Shown: positions 44,636 through 53,316 of the stretch, in pieces | Layout: every line of letters begins with the position of its first letter | Numbering within the stretch: the first letter of the stretch is position 1 | Source of the DNA: Acetobacter sicerae | GTDB lineage: Bacteria > Pseudomonadota > Alphaproteobacteria > Acetobacterales > Acetobacteraceae | Length of the DNA: 64,000 nucleotides | Reading direction: 5' to 3' | Assembly: GCF_011516765.1 (NCBI RefSeq) | Contig: NZ_JAAABN010000002.1 | Span: 248,001 to 312,000 of the forward strand | Position numbers and translations under genes: made by a program | Notes under the pieces: generated by a model | Seen by the model: only the letters and a program-made list of their open reading frames with translations | The model's database searches: none | Told to the model about the DNA's origin: nothing

Positions 44636-44923
44636 ATGAGAGAGCTTTCCTCCCTCGAACTGGACACCGTATCCGGCGGCACCATTGGTTCCGATATTGG
44701 TAATGCGCTGATCGGTTTCAGCAATGTCGCCAACACTCTGGCAGACGCTGCTGCACCGGCTGTCTATTACGGCACACTCCTGATCGCACCGGTTCACCAG
44801 GCTGTTGACGCATTTTTCTATGGCACATCCAAGCTGCTGGTTGGCATTGGCCAGTCTCTCGGCGGCACTCTGGCGCCTGATTACCACTACGAAAACGAGT
44901 GGGTTAATCACACGGTTGTCTGA
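44636..44923 (+). CDS. small protein with double-glycine (bacteriocin-type) leader
   Basis: 95 aa. Residues 1-15 (MRELSSLELDTVSGG) match the classic double-glycine leader of class II bacteriocins and microcins, in which C39-peptidase ABC transporters cut after GG. The predicted 80 aa core (from T16) is hydrophobic and Gly/Ala-rich (IGNALIGFSNVANTLADAAA, YYGTLLIAPVHQAVDAFFYG, LLVGIGQSLGGTLAP) with no cysteines. A good RBS (AAGGAAG) precedes the ATG. No immunity-like or transporter gene lies beside it: the neighbours are a sugar porter and an SMR efflux gene. It may be an orphan precursor served by a transporter elsewhere. The activity is inferred only from the leader. Confidence 0.7.
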   Translation: MRELSSLELDTVSGGTIGSDIGNALIGFSNVANTLADAAAPAVYYGTLLIAPVHQAVDAFFYGTSKLLVGIGQSLGGTLAPDYHYENEWVNHTVV

Positions 44924-44936
44924 TCAGACAGAAAAG

Positions 44937-44968
44937 TCGGAGCGCGCAGCATGATCTGCGGGCTCCGA
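44937..44968 (+). terminator. hairpin after the double-glycine peptide gene
   Basis: TCGGAGC / GCTCCGA outer arms with an inner GCAG/CTGC pair, 14 bases after the stop. There is no T-run, so termination is uncertain. Confidence 0.5.
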
Positions 44969-45122
44969 TCAGCCGGATATCCTGACTACATCCGCTATTT
45001 CGTGCCTGCACCGCACGCTTTTTACAAAAATTATATTAAAAAACGACAGTATAACTTATTTTTCGCTGCGATTTTTATACATATAAAATAACACGGATCT
45101 TCCTCCAGGAAACCGGAAGCAA

Positions 45123-45452
45123 TCAGTGTGCTGAGTTTTTTGAAAACAGGTTGATCACCAGAACACCAGCAACGATCAGCCCCATGCCGATCAGACCTGC
45201 TGCATCGAGTTTCTGTCCCTGCACCACCCACGCAATCACCGTGACCAGCACTACGCCTACACCGGACCAGATGGCATAGGTCGTACCAGTGGGGATCGTT
45301 TGCAATGCAAGTGATAGGAAATAAAACGCTATTCCATACCCGACCAGCGTCACCAGCGACGGGATGGGCCGACTGAACCCTTCAGCCGCCTTCAGGCAGG
45401 AGGTCGCAAGCACTTCGGCGCAGATCGCAATGATCAGCTGAAAATATGGCAT
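45123..45452 (-). CDS. small multidrug resistance (SMR) family efflux protein
   Basis: 109 aa, four transmembrane helices. The essential membrane glutamate is in [19 protein letters not shown], followed by the EmrE-like helix-2/3 region [20 protein letters not shown] and the final helix [17 protein letters not shown]. It forms a proton-coupled dimer that exports cationic compounds. The ATG at 45452 gives the family length; longer in-frame starts (45491, 45542) add a non-family N-terminus. It stands alone. Confidence 0.9.
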   Translation of the reverse strand: MPYFQLIIAICAEVLATSCLKAAEGFSRPIPSLVTLVGYGIAFYFLSLALQTIPTGTTYAIWSGVGVVLVTVIAWVVQGQKLDAAGLIGMGLIVAGVLVINLFSKNSAH

Positions 45453-45601
45453 GAACCGTCCTGCTCCATCATTTGGCTCTGCAACGATCATGCCTTCTGG
45501 TGAGATACTCGACCAGCCCCGCTCCAAATAACCAGCGCACAAGGTCGCATCCGGACGCCAGCCGCGCTATGAACGAAGGATGAACGACAGGGAGACCAGT
45601 C

Positions 45602-46990
45602 ATGACAGCGCGGCGTGAGACCCCACCCGCATCAGGCAATGACCTGTTCGGCGGCAGTGTCGCGGACACCACCGGATCGGAAAGCACCCATTCAGGCCGC
45701 GGGCACGCCCCTACACAGCCTCTTGCCGACAGGCTACGCCCGACCACGCTGGACGATGTGGTGGGGCAACAGCAACTGCTTGGTCCGACCGGCGCTCTGA
45801 CGCTGATGCTGGAACGCGGCACGCTGGCCAGCCTCATTCTCTGGGGTGGTCCCGGTGTCGGCAAGACTACGATCGCGCGCCTGCTCGCCAAAGCCGCCAA
45901 TCTGCGCTTCGTACAGCTTTCCGCCGTCTTCTCCGGCGTCGCCGACCTGAAGAAAGCTTTTGATGAGGCGCGACGCTTTGCGGAATCCGGGCGTGGCACC
46001 CTGCTGTTCGTGGACGAAATCCACCGCTTCAACCGCGCCCAGCAGGACGGCTTCCTGCCTGTGGTGGAGAACGGCACGGTCGTGCTGGTCGGGGCGACCA
46101 CGGAAAATCCGTCCTTCGCCCTGAACTCAGCGCTGCTGTCGCGCTGTCAGGTCATGGTGCTGCGTCGTCTGGACGATCCGGCGCTGGAAGCCCTTCTGGT
46201 CCGGGCGGAGGAAGAAACCAGACGCACCCTGCCGCTGACCGAATCCGCACGCGCCACCCTGCGCGCCATGGCGGATGGCGACGGTCGTTACCTGCTGAAC
46301 ATGGTCGAGCAGATCCTCAGCCTGAAAACGGAAAAACCGCTCGATCCGCAGGAACTGGCTCGCATTCTGGCCAAGCGCGCCGTGCTGTACGACAAGGACC
46401 GGGAAGAGCACTACAATCTCATCTCCGCGCTGCATAAGTCCCTGCGCGGTTCCGATCCTGACGCGGCGCTCTACTGGTTCGCGCGGATGCTGGAAGGCGG
46501 CGAAGATCCGCGCTACATCGCCCGCCGCCTGACACGTTTCGCGGCCGAGGATGTCGGCATGGCCGATCCGTCCGCCCTGCCTCTTGCCATTGCGGCATGG
46601 GAGACGTACGAGCGACTGGGTTCTCCGGAGGGTGAACTGGCTCTGGCGCAGCTTGTCGTGCATCTTGGCACGGCGCCAAAATCAAACGCCGTCTACAAGG
46701 CCTATGGCGCAGCACGACGGGCGGCGAAAGTAACCGGCAGCCTGATGCCTCCGGCCCACATTCTCAATGCGCCGACCAAGCTCATGAAAGAGATCGGCTA
46801 CGGAGATGGGTATCAGTACGACCACGACACGGAAGAAAGTTTCTCCGGCCAGAACTACTTCCCGGACGACATGAAACGGCAGAATTTCTACAACCCGAAA
46901 GGGCTCGGCTTTGAACGGGAAGTGCGTCGCAGGCTGGACACATGGGCCGGAATAAGGGCAAGCCGCGCAAAACAGGGCAAGCAAGAGTGA
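45602..46990 (+). CDS. rarA: replication-associated recombination protein A (RarA/MgsA)
   Basis: 462 aa AAA+ ATPase that acts at stalled replication forks. It opens with QPLADRLRPTTLDDVVGQQ, Walker A GGPGVGKTTIARLLAKAA, Walker B LLFVDEIHRFNRAQQD, sensor 1 LVGATTENPSFALNSALLSR, and the C-terminal tetramerisation part (EDVGMADPSALPLAIAAW, GYGDGYQYDHDTEESF). A gap of 13 bases leads to the pseudouridine synthase gene, so they likely share a transcript. Confidence 0.94.
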   Translation: MTARRETPPASGNDLFGGSVADTTGSESTHSGRGHAPTQPLADRLRPTTLDDVVGQQQLLGPTGALTLMLERGTLASLILWGGPGVGKTTIARLLAKAANLRFVQLSAVFSGVADLKKAFDEARRFAESGRGTLLFVDEIHRFNRAQQDGFLPVVENGTVVLVGATTENPSFALNSALLSRCQVMVLRRLDDPALEALLVRAEEETRRTLPLTESARATLRAMADGDGRYLLNMVEQILSLKTEKPLDPQELARILAKRAVLYDKDREEHYNLISALHKSLRGSDPDAALYWFARMLEGGEDPRYIARRLTRFAAEDVGMADPSALPLAIAAWETYERLGSPEGELALAQLVVHLGTAPKSNAVYKAYGAARRAAKVTGSLMPPAHILNAPTKLMKEIGYGDGYQYDHDTEESFSGQNYFPDDMKRQNFYNPKGLGFEREVRRRLDTWAGIRASRAKQGKQE

Positions 46991-47003
46991 GGCGCGGAAG
47001 AGT

Positions 47004-47978
47004 ATGAGTGTGACCATGTTGACGGTCAGTGAAGATGAAGCGGACATTCGCCTCGACCGGTATTTCCGTCGCCATTACCCCCATCTGACGCAGGGCGCGT
47101 TGCAGAAGCTCTGCCGCACGGGACAGATCCGTGTGGATGGCAAGCGCGTTGAAGCCAATACGCGGCTCGTGCCGGGGCAGTCCGTGCGGGTGCCGCCCAT
47201 TCCCATAGCTGCGAAGCCGTCCCGCGATGTGCCGAAAGCGCTGAACCCGAAGCTGGCCAGCGAAATCCGGAAGATGGTGATCTATTCGGACCCGCAGATC
47301 ATCGTGCTGAACAAGCCGTCCGGTCTGGCGACGCAGGGCGGTCCCGGCATCACGCAGCATGTGGACATGATGCTGGACGGGCTGCGTGAGGGTGATGACC
47401 CACGCCCCCGCCTCGTCCACCGTATCGACCGCGATACCTCTGGCCTGCTGCTGCTGGCCCGCACGCCGGGCGTCGCTGCAAAACTGGCGGCGGCCTTCCG
47501 CGGACGTGACGTGAAGAAGACCTACTGGGCTGTCGTCGTCGGGCGTCCTGACCCGATGTCGGGTGAGATCGACCAGCCGCTCGCCCGTCTCGGGGCCGGA
47601 CCGGGTTCGATCACCATTGCCGCCGACCGTAACGACGAGGACGCGCAGTCAGCCCGCACCGATTACGAGGTGCTGGACTCCGCGGCGCGCAAGTTCTCAT
47701 GGCTGGGGCTCTCGCCCCTCACCGGACGCACCCATCAGCTCCGTGTTCATTGTGAATCGCTTGGCACGCCGATCCTTGGCGATCCGAAATATGGTGGCGA
47801 CAAGGCGCATGTGGACGGTTTCACCGATCGTCTGCATCTGCATGCCCGCAGCCTTGTTCTGCCTCACCCGGCAGGCGGCTGGCTGGAAGTCAGCGCCGAA
47901 CTGCCGCCACACATGAAAGAAACTTTCAGAGCGCTCGGCTTTACCGCCGGCTCAACCCCGGCTCCCCGCAGGAGATGA
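47004..47978 (+). CDS. RluA family pseudouridine synthase (RluC/D-like)
   Basis: 324 aa RNA-modifying enzyme. An N-terminal S4 RNA-binding domain (DIRLDRYFRRHYPHLTQGAL, IRVDGKRVEANTRL) is followed by the catalytic domain with HRIDRDTSGLLLLART, whose aspartate is catalytic, and GRTHQLRVHCESLGTPILGD. It probably modifies 23S rRNA; RluC is likely but the exact site cannot be read. Its stop overlaps the next gene by 4 bases (ATGA). Confidence 0.9.
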   Translation: MSVTMLTVSEDEADIRLDRYFRRHYPHLTQGALQKLCRTGQIRVDGKRVEANTRLVPGQSVRVPPIPIAAKPSRDVPKALNPKLASEIRKMVIYSDPQIIVLNKPSGLATQGGPGITQHVDMMLDGLREGDDPRPRLVHRIDRDTSGLLLLARTPGVAAKLAAAFRGRDVKKTYWAVVVGRPDPMSGEIDQPLARLGAGPGSITIAADRNDEDAQSARTDYEVLDSAARKFSWLGLSPLTGRTHQLRVHCESLGTPILGDPKYGGDKAHVDGFTDRLHLHARSLVLPHPAGGWLEVSAELPPHMKETFRALGFTAGSTPAPRRR

Positions 47979-50149
47979 GCATGAAATTCAAGACGAAGCT
48001 TGGCCTTGGTGTCGGCGGTCTCGCCGTGCTGCTGGGCGGCACGGTTCTGGCCTCCGCGTTCATGGACGCGGACTGGATGCGGACACGCCTTGTCGAGGCC
48101 GTCGAGCATCAGACAGGCCGGACGCTCCGTATTGATTCGCTGCATATCTGGCTTCTGCCCTACCCTTGGATCAGTGCGCAGGGTGTTGGACTGTCCAACA
48201 CGCCCGGCAGCGCGAACAGGGAAATGTTCACCGCCAATGAAGTGCGGGCGCGACTGGCGATTTCCCCACTGTTCCATCATCGGGTCGTGCTGGACGATGT
48301 GAGTCTTTCGGACCCGCATCTGACGCTTGAGCGCACGTCTGACGGCACTGCCAACTGGATTATGACGCCCCCCGCCTCTTCCGGCGGCGCTGACGATGGC
48401 GCAGCTTCGGGCGGTCATCAGCATTGGAATCTCGCGCTCGCAGCGCTCCATCTCAGGGATGGAGCGGCTTCCTGGAACGATGAGCGCAACCATGTCACCG
48501 GCACGGCCGATCTTGATCGCGCCGATCTGACCGGTCTTGACGGCACAATGGCCAAAATCGATGTGCGCGGTCATCACGGCAACGGCAGCTTCACTGTCAA
48601 CGGGACGACCGGTCCCCTGCCCCCGATTGACGGGCAGCCCTGGCCACTCAACCTGACCGCGACCCTGTCAGCAGACAAACGCAAGGCGGGACAGATTCAG
48701 ATTGGCGGCGTGGTCGCCGACCCTCTGCACGATGCGGGTTACGATATCCAGATCAACGGCACGATCAGTCAGTTACGTGATCTGGAAACGGTTTTCCCCA
48801 ATGCCGGCCTGCCGGACGTAACGTCGGTTTCCCTACAGGCAGGCGTGACCGGCAGCGGGCGCACGCCCTCCTTGCGGATGCTGCACCTACGCACCGGACC
48901 AGCCAGCCTCGACCGTCTGATGACCGGTCTCAAAGCCAGCACCATCACTCTCGATGCTGACGATAACGACCAGCGCGTCGCCATCTCCATGAATGGCCAG
49001 CTGGATACGCAGCCTGTCACGGTCCATGGAACTCTCGGCACGCTGGCCCAGACCACGCAGGCGCTCCGCTCCCCTGACACCGCGCCCATGCCCGTGACGT
49101 TGTCACTGGGTGAAGGTGGCTCTTCCATCACCGTGGATGGTGTTGCTGGAGGCGGCAAGACCTCGCTCGACGTTCATGGAGCCCTTCCCACGCTGACATT
49201 TGGCGCGGGCAAGCCGAGCTTTCAGGGGCTCAAGGTCGATGGCCACATGACCAGTTCCGCGCCTCTGAGCGTGCTGGAAAAGGCTGATCCGGCGTCTCTG
49301 CTCAAGACATCCGAGGCAACGCTGGATGTTGGCGCGCAGAGAATGAGCTGGCAGTCCGTCGCATGGGAATCCCTCACCGCGCATGTGGTGATCAGCGGAG
49401 AAAAACTGACTGTCGATCCGCTGCATGGCAATGGAACGGGCAACACCCAGGGCATCGCCCAGTCCGGGCAGATCGTCTATGACGCCTCCGGCGCGACGCC
49501 GCATCTGACCATCACCGCTGCCCCCTTTGTTCTCCCTACCCAGATGATGCAGACCTCGACCGGCATGCCTCCCCTTGTGAACGGCTCCATGCAGGTCGTT
49601 GGCACTGTCACAGCCGATGGGTCCGGACTTGATGAATGGGAGCAGACCGCGACAGGCCATGTCGGTCTGTCGATGGTTGGCGGGCGCGTGGACGGCAAGG
49701 CTCTCGAGGCCATTCTCGGGCGAAATATCCCCATGCGCGGCACGCTCGCACTCCGGTGTTTCGGCGCTCACATGCAGCTTACCGATGGTCTGGCGACGAT
49801 CGGACGACTGGGGCTGGAAGCCGATCTGCTGTCTCTGACGGGTCATGGCACCGTCAAACTCACCAATGGGGCGCTTGATCTTCATCTTTCGCCACGGATC
49901 GGTGTAGGCGGCGCTGCTGCCTCGTCTCCGGTTGCGGTGACCGGCACAGTGGATACGCCCCAGCCGCGTCTTGAACCCGGCGCGGATGGTCGTTTCGCCA
50001 TCTCGATCGGGGGCGCGGGTGACACAGGCGATCAATGCCCCGACCTGCTGGCCACGGCACGGGAAGGAGCCCCCGGTCCCGCTGCCGCGCCACCACCGGC
50101 CAACAAGGCAGGCGGCATCATGAATATGCTGAAAGGCCTCCTGCGATGA
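47975..50149 (+). CDS. AsmA family protein (second of two in the window)
   Basis: 724 aa envelope protein. N-terminal anchor (LGLGVGGLAVLLGGTVLASAF), then the AsmA N-terminal domain: WMRTRLVEAVEHQTGRTLRI and ISAQGVGLSNTPG with VRARLAISPLFHHRVVLDDV. A long beta-rich middle follows, and the C-terminal AsmA part has LEAILGRNIPMRGTLAL and GLATIGRLGLEADLLSLTG. The two AsmA proteins of the window differ clearly in sequence and are not recent duplicates. It is coupled to the pseudouridine synthase upstream and to the ATP12 gene downstream (ATGA overlaps at both ends). Confidence 0.87.
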   Translation: MSMKFKTKLGLGVGGLAVLLGGTVLASAFMDADWMRTRLVEAVEHQTGRTLRIDSLHIWLLPYPWISAQGVGLSNTPGSANREMFTANEVRARLAISPLFHHRVVLDDVSLSDPHLTLERTSDGTANWIMTPPASSGGADDGAASGGHQHWNLALAALHLRDGAASWNDERNHVTGTADLDRADLTGLDGTMAKIDVRGHHGNGSFTVNGTTGPLPPIDGQPWPLNLTATLSADKRKAGQIQIGGVVADPLHDAGYDIQINGTISQLRDLETVFPNAGLPDVTSVSLQAGVTGSGRTPSLRMLHLRTGPASLDRLMTGLKASTITLDADDNDQRVAISMNGQLDTQPVTVHGTLGTLAQTTQALRSPDTAPMPVTLSLGEGGSSITVDGVAGGGKTSLDVHGALPTLTFGAGKPSFQGLKVDGHMTSSAPLSVLEKADPASLLKTSEATLDVGAQRMSWQSVAWESLTAHVVISGEKLTVDPLHGNGTGNTQGIAQSGQIVYDASGATPHLTITAAPFVLPTQMMQTSTGMPPLVNGSMQVVGTVTADGSGLDEWEQTATGHVGLSMVGGRVDGKALEAILGRNIPMRGTLALRCFGAHMQLTDGLATIGRLGLEADLLSLTGHGTVKLTNGALDLHLSPRIGVGGAAASSPVAVTGTVDTPQPRLEPGADGRFAISIGGAGDTGDQCPDLLATAREGAPGPAAAPPPANKAGGIMNMLKGLLR

Positions 50150-50901
50150 GCGAGAAGAAGAAGTTCTCGGCGGATGGTCCTGCGCCGCGCAAGCGCTTCT
50201 GGACGCAGGCGAGAGTAGAACCTGCGGACAACGGTTTTGCCGTTCTGCTGGATGGCAAACCGGTGAGGCTGCCGGGGCGTGCGGTTCTGCAGGTGCAGTC
50301 CCGCACACTGGCCGAAGCATTGGCCGCCGAATGGCAGGCTGCGGGCATGGATGATCCGCAAAAACGTTTTGCGGCAGAAGACCTTCCACTGACCCGTATT
50401 GCGGGCACCATGATCGAGCGCGTCACACCTGACCGCCAGCATTCTGTCGATACGCTGGCCGGTTACGGTGAGCATGATCTGCTCTGCTATCGCGCGGAAG
50501 CTTCCGATCCTCTGGGTTCCAGACAGGAAGAATTGTGGCAGCCGTGGCTGGACTGGCTGCGGGAGACCTATGGCGTCACGCTGACCGTGACGCATGGTCT
50601 GATGCCTGTTCCTCAACCGCCAGCCTCTCTGGAAAAACTGAAACAGGTTCTGTCAGAACGTAGCGATGCCGTTCTGGCCGCACTCGGTGTCTGCGTTCCT
50701 GCGCTTGGCAGTCTGACGCTGGGACTGGCTGTGATTGATGGCTGTCTGGACGCCGAGCGCGCCGTCAATATCGCCACACTGGATGAGCGGGCACAGATGG
50801 AGCGCTGGGGCGAGGACGTCGCGCATCTGGACCGTATTGCGACAATGAGCGCGGACGTGACGGACGCAGCCCGGTTTGTTTCTCTCGCAGAGAACAGATG
50901 A
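50146..50901 (+). CDS. ATP12 family F1-ATPase assembly chaperone
   Basis: 251 aa. It has the ATP12 layout: KRFWTQARVEPADNGFAVLL, DGKPVRLPGRAVLQV, LAEALAAEWQAAG, the segment LPLTRIAGTMIERV, YGEHDLLCYRAEASD and a C-terminal helical domain. In mitochondria ATP12 chaperones the F1 alpha subunit, and alphaproteobacteria keep the homologue. The ATG at 50146 overlaps the AsmA stop in ATGA; a longer frame to 50035 lies inside that gene. Last gene of the rarA-to-ATP12 group; a hairpin follows. Confidence 0.9.
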   Translation: MSEKKKFSADGPAPRKRFWTQARVEPADNGFAVLLDGKPVRLPGRAVLQVQSRTLAEALAAEWQAAGMDDPQKRFAAEDLPLTRIAGTMIERVTPDRQHSVDTLAGYGEHDLLCYRAEASDPLGSRQEELWQPWLDWLRETYGVTLTVTHGLMPVPQPPASLEKLKQVLSERSDAVLAALGVCVPALGSLTLGLAVIDGCLDAERAVNIATLDERAQMERWGEDVAHLDRIATMSADVTDAARFVSLAENR

Positions 50902-50955
50902 TTTTGCTGCATGAAAATCCATTTCTGTAAAAGACGTTTATTTTCTTAGTGATAT

Positions 50956-50985
50956 CGGGACGAAGTCTTTTTCGACTTTGTCCCG
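50956..50985 (+). terminator. hairpin after the ATP12 gene
   Basis: CGGGACGAAGTC / GACTTTGTCCCG with a six-base loop (one mismatch) 55 bases after the stop; only TTCAGG follows, so the T-run is poor. Confidence 0.6.
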
Positions 50986-51142
50986 TTCAGGCTGAAATCT
51001 GTAAAATCTGATCTGTTCATATCAGACTGATTCCATCAAACCGCATACGAACATCTCTTTTTGATGGCGCGAACATCTTGGGACACAGCATATTCTTTCT
51101 GGGTTTGCTAGCATATGTTTGCGTTCAAAAAGGATTTCATAA

Positions 51143-51352
51143 GTGAATAAAGACAAACTAAACGAATTAAAGTTTATGAACATTAGCAATACCTGCAAGA
51201 TTTATGGAATTGGCCGCACATATTGCTACAAACTTCTCGCCGAAGGACACATCAAAGCCAAAAAACTTGGTGGAAGAACACTGGTTTCCACTGAGTCTGC
51301 CAATAAATATTTCAACAAACTGCCGGATTACAAATCGCAGGCATCAGTCTGA
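51143..51352 (+). CDS. small helix-turn-helix (excisionase/MerR-like) protein
   Basis: 69 aa from the GTG at 51143, or 58 aa from the ATG at 51176. The segment NISNTCKIYGIGRTYCYKLLAEGHIKAKK (read as overlapping pieces) has the recognition-helix then lysine/arginine wing pattern of excisionase-type winged HTH proteins, ending GGRTLVSTESANKYF. It is AT-rich and Lys-rich, unlike the surrounding housekeeping genes. It sits 13 bases before the tail fibre gene, so it could regulate it or be a leftover of the phage that brought it. Exact role unknown. Confidence 0.6.
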   Translation: MNKDKLNELKFMNISNTCKIYGIGRTYCYKLLAEGHIKAKKLGGRTLVSTESANKYFNKLPDYKSQASV

Positions 51353-51365
51353 GGAGAACACACAC

Positions 51366-52787
51366 ATGGATCGTGTGATCGTTTATCCTGCTCAGGTCAT
51401 TGCCGATACTGATACTCTGATCTCGCAGCGAAATACTGAACGCGCCATTGGTCAGGCTGTTGCAATGACCATGGGCGGACCCGGCCCCTTTGCAAGCGGT
51501 CTTGCCGCTACCTGCTCTGGCTCGGATCTGGTGGTTAATGTCGCCAGCGGCCAGATCAATGAAGGCGCTACAGCGGATTCAACTACTTACGGCACGCTTT
51601 CTGCTGACAGCACCATCATCATGCGCCAATACACGGCGGCAGCGACAAGTTTTACTCTGACAGAATCAACTGCGGCACAGACTTACTATATTTACGCCAC
51701 AGTCGGCCTCAGCGATACCGGCTCGACGATGCTGCGTTATCTGGATGCTGCCGACAACACCAAAACGCTCTCGGGCGAAGACGATACAGGGACCGCGCAA
51801 CCCACCCAGAGAACAGCGGTGGCTACGCTGAACATTTCCACCACGACGCCTCCGGCAAACGCCATTGCGCTCTGGCGCATTGATCTGCCTGCGAATGCGA
51901 CAAGCGTTACGCAGTCCATGATTTCTCTTGATAATGACAGTCTTTTTTATCCCAAGATCCCAGCGCTCGCACCAAAAGACTCCCCGGCCTTTATCGGCAC
52001 CCCGACCGCCCCAACTCCGGCGGCTGGAGACTCATCAAACCTGCTTGCAACAACAGCATTCATCACAAACTGGTCGGCTGGGAACCTTCTTCAAAGCGAC
52101 ATTTATTTTGGACCGACCGCTACTGCCGGCGGTTACAACGTCCTGCAGATTTCCATTGAATCCAGAACAAAGTTTCTGATTGTCGAACTCAGCGGCGGTG
52201 GCGGCGGTGGTGGCGGCGTTCCAACATGCTCTTCCTCTCAGGGAGGGACCGGTGGCGGCGGTGGCGCTGGTGGATATTGCCGCTTCATGGTCGATGTCTC
52301 GAAAATCCAGTGGCCTGTCACCGCAACACTGGGAGCCGGTGGCCGCGGTGGACAGTCCTCCTCAACCGCCATGACCGGCAATGCAGGAGGATCGGCGGCC
52401 TTCGGGAACATGGTAGTCGTGACGGGCGGTTTCGGCGGCCTTGTCGCGCAGGGCGGTGGTGTCGCCATCATCGGTGGCGCGGGCGCGGGCGGTTCTGTTC
52501 AGGTCACCACCGCAACCGGCATTACGGTTCTGAACAACGCAACAGGCCAGAGCGGATTTTCAGGACACGTCTCCGGTGTCTCGGAAAATTACTTCTTCGG
52601 ATATGGCGGCGCGGGCGGCGCCCGTGCGCCCTATTACGCAGGCGGCTGGGAATCAGGTTCGGGAGAGACCGGTAAACCCGGCGACCCCGGCGGCGGGGGC
52701 TCCGGCTCCTGTGTGGCCCCAGGTGGCACTTACAAAAACGGCGGTGATGGCGGCCCATCCTGGCTCACCGTCACACAATATGGATAA
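51366..52787 (+). CDS. phage tail fibre-like glycine-rich protein
   Basis: 473 aa. The N-terminal half resembles phage baseplate/tail fibre proteins (VADTDTLISQRNTE-like region, long Thr/Ser-rich beta part). It contains the tail-fibre repeat signature SPAFIGTPTAPTPAAGDSSN followed by LLATTAFITNW. The C-terminal ~190 residues are extremely glycine-rich (GGGGGGGGVPTCSSSQGG, GAGGRGGQSSSTAMTG), like the receptor-binding tips of some T-even-type fibres. The start ATG at 51366 has a strong RBS (GAGGAG); a longer upstream frame overlaps the HTH gene. No other tail, capsid or lysis genes are present, so it is an isolated phage-derived gene. It does not end with a trimerisation or chaperone motif I recognise. 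Confidence 0.75.
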   Translation: MDRVIVYPAQVIADTDTLISQRNTERAIGQAVAMTMGGPGPFASGLAATCSGSDLVVNVASGQINEGATADSTTYGTLSADSTIIMRQYTAAATSFTLTESTAAQTYYIYATVGLSDTGSTMLRYLDAADNTKTLSGEDDTGTAQPTQRTAVATLNISTTTPPANAIALWRIDLPANATSVTQSMISLDNDSLFYPKIPALAPKDSPAFIGTPTAPTPAAGDSSNLLATTAFITNWSAGNLLQSDIYFGPTATAGGYNVLQISIESRTKFLIVELSGGGGGGGGVPTCSSSQGGTGGGGGAGGYCRFMVDVSKIQWPVTATLGAGGRGGQSSSTAMTGNAGGSAAFGNMVVVTGGFGGLVAQGGGVAIIGGAGAGGSVQVTTATGITVLNNATGQSGFSGHVSGVSENYFFGYGGAGGARAPYYAGGWESGSGETGKPGDPGGGGSGSCVAPGGTYKNGGDGGPSWLTVTQYG

Positions 52788-52797
52788 GGCATTATAT

Positions 52798-53208
52798 ATG
52801 AACTATTTTTTTGAAGGCTGGGCAGGTCTCATGCTTCCCGGATGGACCGAGCTGACTCTTGCCGGTTACGATCGGGTTCCCGTGAATTTCATGGCCCTGG
52901 GCGGCGGCAGTGAAACACGCCCGGAAGTCGATCTGGTCTTTCCGGCGCCTCAGGCGACCTACCCTGTCTGTGCCGGTATCGGACTGTTCACATCGGATAG
53001 CGGCAATGACGGACCGATCGTTTATTGGGAATTCTCCCACTGGGACAACACAGGTAAGAATGCTTCCATCCTGCTGCCTGTCCCCGAAGTCACTCTTCTG
53101 CTGGATCGTACACAGACCTGGCAGGATGGCGCAGCCATTGGACGCACGGCCGCTGGCGGCACGGTGTTCGTCGGTCAGGACGTAACGCTGGTTGACGGAC
53201 GCTACTGA
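52798..53208 (+). CDS. hypothetical protein linked to the tail fibre gene, 136 aa
   Basis: I do not recognise the family. From the ATG at 52798 it is a soluble, beta-rich, aromatic-rich chain (NYFFEGWAGLMLPGWTEL, VPVNFMALGGGSETRPEVD, PIVYWEFSHWDNTGKNASIL) without signal peptide. It begins 10 bases after the tail fibre stop and ends just before a strong terminator, so the two are one unit. A fibre cap, lectin-like partner or assembly factor are possible roles, inferred only from position. Confidence 0.55.
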   Translation: MNYFFEGWAGLMLPGWTELTLAGYDRVPVNFMALGGGSETRPEVDLVFPAPQATYPVCAGIGLFTSDSGNDGPIVYWEFSHWDNTGKNASILLPVPEVTLLLDRTQTWQDGAAIGRTAAGGTVFVGQDVTLVDGRY

Positions 53209-53214
53209 TCTTAC

Positions 53215-53249
53215 GCCCATGCAGCGGGACATTTCTCCGCTGCATGGGC
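53215..53249 (+). terminator. terminator of the tail fibre unit
   Basis: Long hairpin GCCCATGCAGCGG / CCGCTGCATGGGC followed by a T-rich stretch (CTTCTTCATCTTTTTTC), directly after the 136 aa gene. Confidence 0.8.
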
Positions 53250-53316
53250 ACTTCTTCATCTTTTTTCTATTTATTGTAGATCAGGAAAGCGATTATCCGC
53301 AGTCCTGTCCTATTTG

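Noticed and set aside
49103-50389. 428-codon open frame on the minus strand
   Set aside because: Antisense to the AsmA and ATP12 genes, which are well supported; low-information product.
52190-52780. Glycine-rich repeats considered as a PE-PGRS-like or silk-like protein
   Set aside because: The upstream tail-fibre repeat motif and the phage-type N-terminus explain the glycine-rich part as a fibre tip.
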